Origin: Bacteroidetes bacterium UBA1952
Lineage (GTDB): Bacteria > Bacteroidota > Bacteroidia > Chitinophagales > Chitinophagaceae
Length of the DNA: 10,961 nucleotides
Assembly (NCBI GenBank): GCA_002336725.1
Contig: DDEO01000122.1
Location: 16,164-27,124 of the forward strand
Reading direction: 5' to 3'
Positions 6,129 to 10,961 of the stretch are shown here, piece after piece (position 1 is the first letter of the stretch; every line of letters begins with the position of its first letter). Under the pieces are notes generated by a model. The model searched no databases and was not told where the DNA came from. It saw only the letters and a list, made by a program, of their open reading frames with translations. The translations under genes and the position numbers were made by a program.

Positions 6129-6566
6129 CTACAACGGCACGTAGCGGTTATTGCGGCTGCCCCATTTCAGGATAAAGGTCAAAATTAAGGATGCAGGCAC
6201 CGACAACAGGGCCGATTCAAAAGCAAAGGCGTGGCTGTCGCTCTCGCTGAAAGGCATGGCTGCGTTGATGTTGCCACTATGTGCCATATTATAGCCTTTC
6301 AGGAAGGCGATGAGGTAAATCAGCGCAGCCACCACCAGCACGTGTATGACCCACCAACTCTTTTTATTGGCACCGGGCCGGTTGAAAAAGCCGTAGTAAT
6401 AATTCCCAAAGGCCACCAGATTGAGGCCCACAATCCAGAGCGCCATATACAGAAACTCGTTGGGGTGCGTATAACCGTTGGTGATTTCCACACGGTCAAT
6501 GCCCATCAGGTGCTGCTCCAGATTGTTGGAAGGCCGCAGGCCGGGGATGTAATAGAAAAAAGGCAT
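6129..6566 (-). CDS. Small three-helix membrane protein of unknown function
   Basis: A 145-residue protein that I do not recognise. Three hydrophobic segments are clear: about 38-59 (LYMALWIVGLNLVAFGNYYYGF), 72-90 (WVIHVLVVAALIYLIAFLK) and 116-134 (FESALLSVPASLILTFILK). Short polar loops lie between them, and the N-terminal tail (1-35) is polar with aromatic residues. Positive residues between helices 1 and 2 (RPGANKK) suggest that this loop is cytoplasmic. The chosen ATG at 6566 gives the fullest frame; an internal Met at residue 21 is possible. It is the middle gene of a three-gene unit, 147 bases after the lipoprotein gene and 77 before the tubulin-like gene, so it could link an envelope lipoprotein to a cytoplasmic filament protein (inference). 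An overlapping 61-codon frame at 6506-6691 looks spurious. Confidence 0.72.
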   Translation of the reverse strand: MPFFYYIPGLRPSNNLEQHLMGIDRVEITNGYTHPNEFLYMALWIVGLNLVAFGNYYYGFFNRPGANKKSWWVIHVLVVAALIYLIAFLKGYNMAHSGNINAAMPFSESDSHAFAFESALLSVPASLILTFILKWGSRNNRYVPL

Positions 6567-6713
6567 CGGGAGAGGAGGCTGTTTTTTTTGAGGGGAAAAA
6601 AGAACCCGGCGAATGGAGCGGCGCTACGTTCTTGTGGCAATGCAATTGCGGGCGGAAAGGTAATAAATCGTTTTATATTTTCATAAGACATACTAAATTC
6701 TTTGGCTTCCGGC

Positions 6714-8012
6714 TCAGCGCCTCACCTGTATCTGCTTCATCTCAAAAAGATACGGGCTGGGATTGAAGCCCTCGGCAAAGCCGCGAATGAGGTATTGCAA
6801 GCCATAGGTTTTAGACATCTCTGCCGGGTTGTTTTTGATAAAACCGGTGTGCGTGCTGCTGGATTGCGCCACCCAGTTGGGCAGGGTGCTTTTCATCTTC
6901 ACCGCCACCTGATGATCGGGGCCGAGCGTGGCGCTGGTGAGCGTGAAAACATGGGTGTAGCGGCCATGTGTTTTGGGTTGAATCGCCAGCCGGTAATTCG
7001 CCGGCGTTACTTCATAATTTTCCGGGTTCTGCTTGTCGGTTTCCGTGGCCGCCACCTGACTAAGGTCGGCTTCTATCTGCAAAACGAAGTTCTTGCCGGG
7101 GCCACTCAGCCGTGCTTTTTTGGCAATCAGATTCCGGGCGCTTTCCGGGTCGGAGGCGTAATATTCCAGTCCGCCCATCGGCGGCAGCAGCGTTGTGGCG
7201 GGCGGGGCGGCTTTGGGTCCCAGCAACACCGATTGGGCATAGAAAGGTGCGCGCGCGGCCAGCCCGGTCGCCAGTTGCTGAACCACCGTTGGCGGGCCTG
7301 TCAGAATCAGGAAATAAGGCCGGTAGCCGGTGAGGATTTCTTTGCCGCCGGCGGGCGGATAGTATTCGCCGTTCCGGAATTCAGACGTGTCGCGCAGGAC
7401 GAGGGCGGCGAGCGGCGATTTGCTCATGCGGCGGCTCACCATCGTCTGCACCTGGCTTTGCTGACTGGCGAGGTTGTTGCCGTTGTCTTTGGTATCCACC
7501 ACACAGTCGGAGACGAGCACCGAAACATCGTCGGGACCAGTTTTCTCCAGCATGGTCGCTATTATCTGCGAGAGGTTGGATGTCGTGCGATTGGCTTTGG
7601 CGGCGGCGGCGTGTTTTTGAAGGGCCGCCGGTGTAAGATTGGAAAAATAAGCAGCCACCTGCGCATCTGTTGCGTTGGGAAAAACATCATAGGCGATGTT
7701 GGAAATCTCGCGGATGCTAAAGCTTTTGCGCGAGGGATGGGTATTCAGAAATGCCTGCAACTGATTGACGGCATGGTGAAAGCGCGTGTTGGCCGGCGCG
7801 ATATAAGCATTGATGCTAAGCGAAGATTCGAGGTAGAAATAATAGTTGAGCGAGGCGGGCGTATTTCCGGAAACCGGCCCGCTGCCGGCGGTGAGCTGCG
7901 GGTCGGGTGCGCCGGTTCCCACAGGCGGATCAGACCGGCAACCGGTAAGACAGAATACAGCCGTAAATGCGGCCGGCAGAACCAGCGAAGGCAAGATGCG
8001 CATGAAAGACAT
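6714..8012 (-). CDS. Lipoprotein with degenerate von Willebrand A-like domain
   Basis: A 432-residue lipoprotein. The signal peptide (about 1-24) ends in a lipobox, CLTGC, with Cys25 as the lipidated residue, placing it in the cell envelope. After a Pro/Gly-rich linker (26-55) comes NYYFYLESSLSINAY (56-70). In von Willebrand A (vWA) domains this position carries the metal-binding Asp-x-Ser-x-Ser; here it is Glu62-Ser-Ser64-Leu-Ser66. A second strand, DDVSVLVSDCVVD (161-173), resembles the vWA strand ending in Ser-Asp-Gly. A further strand, YRPYFLILTGP, is at 230-240. The C-terminal half (about 280-432) is beta-rich and ends with a GLQYLIRGFAEGF stretch. The vWA assignment is from motif spacing only and is not certain. 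It is the first gene of the three-gene unit with the membrane and tubulin-like genes. The start is ATG at 8012; a second ATG at 8003 would also keep the signal peptide. Confidence 0.75.
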   Translation of the reverse strand: MSFMRILPSLVLPAAFTAVFCLTGCRSDPPVGTGAPDPQLTAGSGPVSGNTPASLNYYFYLESSLSINAYIAPANTRFHHAVNQLQAFLNTHPSRKSFSIREISNIAYDVFPNATDAQVAAYFSNLTPAALQKHAAAAKANRTTSNLSQIIATMLEKTGPDDVSVLVSDCVVDTKDNGNNLASQQSQVQTMVSRRMSKSPLAALVLRDTSEFRNGEYYPPAGGKEILTGYRPYFLILTGPPTVVQQLATGLAARAPFYAQSVLLGPKAAPPATTLLPPMGGLEYYASDPESARNLIAKKARLSGPGKNFVLQIEADLSQVAATETDKQNPENYEVTPANYRLAIQPKTHGRYTHVFTLTSATLGPDHQVAVKMKSTLPNWVAQSSSTHTGFIKNNPAEMSKTYGLQYLIRGFAEGFNPSPYLFEMKQIQVRR

Positions 8013-8131
8013 AGAGGAGGCTTAGGCCGAAATTAGGAAAGCCCGCAGGAAACAACGCCGGCGGGCGCAGGATTTCCGGAAAAGAGTGCGCCCTGTCTGG
8101 AAAAGGAAGCCGAAAAATACGCAATTCATCG

Positions 8132-8164
8132 TATTGTGCCGCCTGCTATATCAGCCAACCTTTG
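8132..8164 (+). promoter_or_regulatory. Candidate promoter of the small lipoprotein gene
   Basis: TTG (8134-8136), 20 bases, then AACCTTTG (8157-8164), which matches seven of eight positions of the TAnnTTTG box at the accepted spacing. The leader would be about 38 bases to the ATG at 8209. It lies in the divergent region shared with the lipoprotein gene on the minus strand, for which no convincing promoter was found. Confidence 0.45.
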
Positions 8165-8208
8165 CAGTAACAAAACCTTCTTTTCCACCTCCACCAAATT
8201 TCTTTGTT

Positions 8209-8775
8209 ATGAAACTCAAAGCACTTCTCCTCGCCACCGCAGCCATTGCCACCCTGGCCACTTCCTGCAAAAAGGACAATAATAATGGCCCTAACAATGG
8301 CGGTAATAATGGCGGCAGCAACGCCGCGCCCGCAGCATCTACACTCACCGCCGGCACCGGCTATATTGCCTTTAACACGGACAAGGCTTTTAATGGAGCC
8401 ACCAGTCACAGCTTCAAGCATTCCGGAACGTATGACGTTGTCTATGCAACAAATGCAAGTAATACGGCTACGCTTCAGGCACAAAAAACAACAGTCAGCG
8501 GAACTACTGCCAGAGTCGTTTCGGCGAATATGCAGATTTATCGCGTTACGGTTGGTACTGCTGACTTTGGAGCTACTGCTGCCGTTTTTTCAATATCCGT
8601 TGTAGATGGAACTACTAGCGGAGGAAGCGCCACAGAAGCCTATGCTATGGAGTCCGGCACATTGGAGGTAACCAAGTTCTCCGGCAACGAACTGGAAGGC
8701 AAATTTTCCGGAAAAGCGGTGAACGATAATGCCAGCATCAATATCACCAACGGCACGTTCTCTGCCAAGTTCTAA
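8209..8775 (+). CDS. Small lipoprotein of unknown function
   Basis: A 188-residue lipoprotein. The signal peptide MKLKALLLATAAIATLATSC ends at a lipobox with Cys20. The next residues, KKDNNN, resemble the Lys/Asp-rich tag that directs Bacteroidota lipoproteins to the cell surface, and an Asn/Gly linker follows (about 23-40). The mature domain is Thr/Ser/Ala-rich, with predicted beta strands and an ending (ITNGTFSAKF) of a kind common in small Bacteroidota surface lipoproteins. No catalytic motif is visible and I do not recognise the family. The ATG at 8209 is chosen over an upstream in-frame ATG at 8086 because only the shorter form begins with a signal peptide. It stands alone, with a candidate promoter before it and a strong terminator after it. 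Two TTCCGGAA palindromes lie inside it, both read as Ser-Gly. Confidence 0.75.
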   Translation: MKLKALLLATAAIATLATSCKKDNNNGPNNGGNNGGSNAAPAASTLTAGTGYIAFNTDKAFNGATSHSFKHSGTYDVVYATNASNTATLQAQKTTVSGTTARVVSANMQIYRVTVGTADFGATAAVFSISVVDGTTSGGSATEAYAMESGTLEVTKFSGNELEGKFSGKAVNDNASINITNGTFSAKF

Positions 8776-8796
8776 AAAGCCCTTCTTCACAACGCG

Positions 8797-8830
8797 AAAA
8801 AATCCCGGAAAATCCCGGGATTTTTTGTTT
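8797..8830 (+). terminator. Terminator of the small lipoprotein gene
   Basis: A perfect 12-base-pair stem: AAAAAATCCCGG (8797-8808) pairs with CCGGGATTTTTT (8815-8826) across a 6-base loop and ends in a T-run. It begins 21 bases past the stop codon. The symmetric A and T runs would let it work in both directions. Confidence 0.85.
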
Positions 8831-8948
8831 TAAAACCGGTTTCAGTCGCCGGAAATTTCCGGAAACCGCTCGGCTGCATTCCCGTTTTTCACGTCCTGTA
8901 CTCAAAAAGGTATGGGTTTAGGCGTTATTACATTTCCACATTCGCATT

Positions 8949-8956
8949 TATCTTCG
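8949..8956 (+). promoter_or_regulatory. Possible -7 box just before the acyl-CoA dehydrogenase gene
   Basis: TATCTTCG matches seven of eight positions of TAnnTTTG and ends seven bases before the start codon, which would give an almost leaderless mRNA. The -33 element is not convincing. The true promoter may lie further upstream in 8830-8940. Confidence 0.2.
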
Positions 8957-8963
8957 CAGCCTT

Positions 8964-10106
8964 ATGAACTTTCAGCTTACCGAAGAGCAGCTCGCCGTAC
9001 AGGCCGCTGCACGCGACTTTGCCCGTACCGAACTGCTCCCCGGCGTGATTGAGCGCGACGAGCAGCAGAAATTTCCCAAAGAACAAGTGCAGAAGCTCGG
9101 CGAACTGGGCTTTATGGGCATGATGGTGGACCCGAAATGGGGCGGTTCCGGCATGGACACCATGAGCTACGTGCTGGCGATGGAAGAAATCTCCAAAATC
9201 GACGCGTCGGTCTCGGTGTGCATGAGCGTGAACAACTCGCTGGTGTGTTGGGGCCTGGAGACCTTTGGCAACGACGAACAACGCGAAAAATACCTGAAGC
9301 CGCTGGCAGCAGGCGAGAAAATCGGTGCCTTCCTGCTCAGCGAGCCGGAAGCTGGAAGCGACGCGACTTCGCAGCGCACCACTGCCGAAGATATGGGCGA
9401 TTATTACCTGCTCAACGGCACCAAAAACTGGATTACCAACGGCAACAGCGCCTCTACATATCTCGTGATTGCGCAGACGTATGTAGAAAAAGGTCACAAA
9501 GGCATCAACGCGCTGATTGTGGATAAAGACACGCCCGGCGTAACCGTCGGCGCGAAGGAAAACAAACTCGGCATTCGCGGCTCCGACACCCACACCATCA
9601 TGTTTACCGACGTGAAGGTGCCGAAGGAAAACCGCATCGGCGAAGATGGCTTCGGCTTCAAATTTGCCATGAAAACACTGGCCGGCGGACGTATCGGCAT
9701 TGCTTCGCAGGCACTCGGCATTGCAAGCGGCGCGTATGAACTGGCGCTGAAATATTCCAAAGAACGCAAGGCTTTCGGCACCGAAATCATGAACCACCAG
9801 GCCATTGCCTTTAAGCTCGCCGACATGGCCACGGCTATTGAAGGCGCACGCCTGCTGTGCCTCAAAGCGGCCTGGCTTAAAGACCAGCACCTGGACTACG
9901 ACCTCGCGGCAGCAATGGCCAAACTGTATGCTTCCGAAATTGCTCAGTGGGTAACCAACGAAGCGGTGCAAATCCACGGCGGCTATGGCTATGTGAAGGA
10001 ATTCCACGTAGAACGCCTGCTGCGCGATGCCAAAATCACCCAGATTTACGAAGGCACCAGCGAAGTGCAGAAGATTGTCATCAGCCGCAGTGTGCTGAAA
10101 GGATAA
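8964..10106 (+). CDS. Acyl-CoA dehydrogenase, short-chain/butyryl type
   Basis: An FAD flavoenzyme that introduces the alpha-beta double bond into acyl-CoA, the first step of beta-oxidation or of branched amino-acid breakdown, passing electrons to electron-transfer flavoprotein in the cytoplasm. It has 380 residues, the usual length. The all-helical N-terminal domain starts MNFQLTEEQLAV. The family signature GAFLLSEPEAGSDA is at 121-134, and the middle beta domain includes WITNG and GIRGSDTHTIMF. The C-terminal domain has the FAD-contacting QIHGGYGYVKEF. The catalytic base is Glu363 in IYEGTSEVQ, placed as in short-chain and butyryl-CoA dehydrogenases. Substrate length cannot be fixed from sequence. 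It appears to be a single-gene unit with terminators on both sides. It contains no TTCCGGAA site, in contrast to its neighbours. Confidence 0.95.
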   Translation: MNFQLTEEQLAVQAAARDFARTELLPGVIERDEQQKFPKEQVQKLGELGFMGMMVDPKWGGSGMDTMSYVLAMEEISKIDASVSVCMSVNNSLVCWGLETFGNDEQREKYLKPLAAGEKIGAFLLSEPEAGSDATSQRTTAEDMGDYYLLNGTKNWITNGNSASTYLVIAQTYVEKGHKGINALIVDKDTPGVTVGAKENKLGIRGSDTHTIMFTDVKVPKENRIGEDGFGFKFAMKTLAGGRIGIASQALGIASGAYELALKYSKERKAFGTEIMNHQAIAFKLADMATAIEGARLLCLKAAWLKDQHLDYDLAAAMAKLYASEIAQWVTNEAVQIHGGYGYVKEFHVERLLRDAKITQIYEGTSEVQKIVISRSVLKG

Positions 10107-10110
10107 AAAC

Positions 10111-10144
10111 AAAAAGCCTCGCCGAAAATGCGGGGCTTTTTCTT
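10111..10144 (+). terminator. Terminator of the acyl-CoA dehydrogenase gene
   Basis: AAAAAGCCTCGC (10111-10122) pairs with GCGGGGCTTTTT (10130-10141), 12 pairs with one T-G wobble and a 7-base loop, ending in a T-run. It begins four bases past the stop codon. Confidence 0.85.
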
Positions 10145-10198
10145 TCCGAAAAATATTCTTCCGGCTCCGTTTGCCGCCCGACGCTTTATTTTGGCCCC

Positions 10199-10961
10199 AT
10201 GCTTTCCCGGAATATTTCGCTGCGCCCCTACAACACTTTTGGAATTGAAGCAACTGCTGCCTGCCTGCTCCCCGTTTGCAGTGAAGCGGAATTGTGCGAC
10301 GCAATCAGCAACGAATCCCTGCCGCGCCCTTTCCGGCCCCTCGGCGGCGGCTCCAACATTCTGCTCAGGGACGGAGTGCCGGGGACGATATTGCGCAATC
10401 AGATTTCCGGAAAAACGATTGCAAAAGATACTGGCGACCACGCCTTGATAACGTTTGGCAGTGGCGAAAACTGGCACGAAGCAGTGCTCTTTACCCTGCA
10501 AAATGGCCTGTATGGGCTGGAAAACCTGGCCCTTATTCCGGGAACGGTGGGCGCAGCGCCCATTCAAAACATCGGCGCTTACGGTGTGGAAGTGAAAGAC
10601 TTTATCCACAGCGTCCGCTTTGTTTTTTTTGAAGCGGGGTGCGTGGTGGAATTCGCCGCCGCCGATTGCGCCTTTGGCTACCGCGACAGTATTTTTAAAA
10701 ATGAACTGCGCGGCAAAGGCATGATTACCGCCGTAACGCTTCGCCTTTCCGCAACGCCCCACCTCAAAACGAGCTACGGCGCTATTGGCGAAGAACTGCA
10801 AAACGCGGGCATCCAAAACCCGACACCGCAGGATGTGGCCGGGGCCGTGATGCGCATCCGGCGTAGCAAACTGCCCGACCCGGCGGTTATTGGAAATGCG
10901 GGTTCTTTCTTTAAAAATCCGGTCATTCCCGCCGATCATTTCCGGAAATTACAGACCGGTT
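10199..10961 (+). CDS. murB: UDP-N-acetylenolpyruvoylglucosamine reductase (MurB), 3' end cut by window
   Basis: Reduces UDP-N-acetylglucosamine enolpyruvate to UDP-N-acetylmuramate with NADPH and FAD, the second committed step of peptidoglycan precursor synthesis, in the cytoplasm. The frame runs 254 codons from the ATG at 10199 to the window end without a stop. Type I MurB proteins have about 340 residues, so roughly three quarters is present. Visible motifs are NTFGI (12-16), the FAD loop RPLGGGSNILLRDG (46-59), LIPGTVGAAPIQNIGAYG (112-129) and YRDSIFK (161-167), the last typical of the type I (E. coli-like) group and carrying the active-site Arg162. GNAGSFFKNP (232-241) supplies the proton-donor Ser236. 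The second catalytic residue, a Glu near the C terminus, is outside the window. Two TTCCGGAA sites lie inside it. It starts 55 bases after the previous terminator, so its promoter must be short or overlap. Confidence 0.95.
   Translation, partial: MLSRNISLRPYNTFGIEATAACLLPVCSEAELCDAISNESLPRPFRPLGGGSNILLRDGVPGTILRNQISGKTIAKDTGDHALITFGSGENWHEAVLFTLQNGLYGLENLALIPGTVGAAPIQNIGAYGVEVKDFIHSVRFVFFEAGCVVEFAAADCAFGYRDSIFKNELRGKGMITAVTLRLSATPHLKTSYGAIGEELQNAGIQNPTPQDVAGAVMRIRRSKLPDPAVIGNAGSFFKNPVIPADHFRKLQTG

Larger units (their letters stand above)
2691..10947. repeat. Dispersed iterated palindrome TTCCGGAA (14 copies)
   Basis: Exact copies start at 2691, 3383, 3619, 3868, 4560, 6069, 7372, 7865, 8074, 8421, 8706, 8857, 10405 and 10940. 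Most extend to TTTCCGGAA or TTTCCGGAAA. Chance expectation for one fixed 8-base palindrome in this length is about 0.2. Seven lie in coding sequence (glycosyltransferase, both lipoproteins, murB) and seven between genes. None lies in pyrG, the transposase, the PUR gene, the membrane-protein gene, the tubulin-like gene or the acyl-CoA dehydrogenase. In genes it is read as Phe-Arg-Lys/Asn or Ser-Gly-Lys/Asn/Thr, so more than one frame is used. Confidence 0.85.

Noticed and set aside
6506..6691. Minus-strand 61-codon frame in the gap before the membrane-protein gene
   Set aside because: It overlaps the membrane-protein start in another frame and has no clear motif or promoter; judged spurious.
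6702..8036. Plus-strand open frame of 444 codons opposite the vWA-like lipoprotein
   Set aside because: The minus-strand frame has a signal peptide with a lipobox; the plus-strand translation is Gly/Arg/His-rich and looks like a shadow.
8041..8066. GCCCGC/GCGGGC inverted repeat in the divergent intergenic region
   Set aside because: Six pairs with a 14-base loop and no T-run; common by chance in GC-rich sequence, so not called as a regulatory structure.
8928..10304. Minus-strand open frame of 458 codons opposite the acyl-CoA dehydrogenase
   Set aside because: The plus strand encodes an unmistakable acyl-CoA dehydrogenase over the same bases, and the frame also crosses its terminator.
10046..10939. 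Minus-strand open frame of 297 codons opposite murB
   Set aside because: The plus strand encodes MurB with FAD and active-site motifs; the minus frame has none.
1..10961. CRISPR array, tRNA, rRNA or riboswitch
   Set aside because: No regularly spaced repeats with unique spacers, no tRNA-like cloverleaf and no riboswitch core were recognised on either strand by eye; a covariance-model scan would be decisive.

Overview
The window looks like chromosomal DNA of a Bacteroidota bacterium, probably Chitinophagia/Saprospiria-like, with a GC content a little above 50% by eye. The evidence is a DUF3276/PUR-type protein (a family typical of this phylum), promoter-like sites of the Bacteroidota form TTTG-N19..21-TAnnTTTG, almost no Shine-Dalgarno sequences, and lipoproteins of the Cys-Lys-Lys-Asp type. 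Genus or species cannot be named from the sequence alone.

Layout. (1) 1-1649, minus: CTP synthase (pyrG), lacking only its last few residues at the window edge. (2) 1650-2612: a gene-poor stretch holding a REP-type element, an IS200-like/RAYT tyrosine transposase (2055-2516) enclosed by two nested pairs of inverted palindromic repeats, with degenerate REP-like units beside it. (3) 2781-3293, minus: DUF3276/PUR-domain nucleic-acid-binding protein with a good promoter and terminator. (4) 3661-4497, plus: family 2 glycosyltransferase, convergent with the next unit. (5) 8012-4588, minus: a three-gene unit encoding, in transcription order, a lipoprotein with a degenerate von Willebrand A-like domain, a small three-helix membrane protein, and a 487-residue tubulin/FtsZ-superfamily (Tubulin_2-like) protein. 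It lies between a divergent gene upstream and a convergent gene downstream, so it appears complete. (6) 8209-8775, plus: small lipoprotein of unknown function with its own terminator. (7) 8964-10106, plus: short-chain-type acyl-CoA dehydrogenase with terminator. (8) 10199-10961, plus: N-terminal three quarters of MurB (UDP-N-acetylenolpyruvoylglucosamine reductase), cut by the window end.

How the genes relate. pyrG, the acyl-CoA dehydrogenase and murB are ordinary housekeeping genes. The part that may be an undescribed system is the three-gene unit: a cytoskeletal-type GTPase candidate in the cytoplasm, a membrane protein, and an envelope lipoprotein with a sensor-like or adhesion-like fold could form one cross-envelope assembly. 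This is inferred from gene order and domain types only.

The strongest non-gene signal is the 8-bp palindrome TTCCGGAA (usually seen as TTTCCGGAAA). It occurs 14 times by hand count, where about 0.2 would be expected by chance. It lies both between genes and inside the less conserved genes, and is absent from pyrG, the tubulin-like gene and the acyl-CoA dehydrogenase. It behaves like a highly iterated palindrome comparable to cyanobacterial HIP1, or like a methylation, uptake or protein-binding site.
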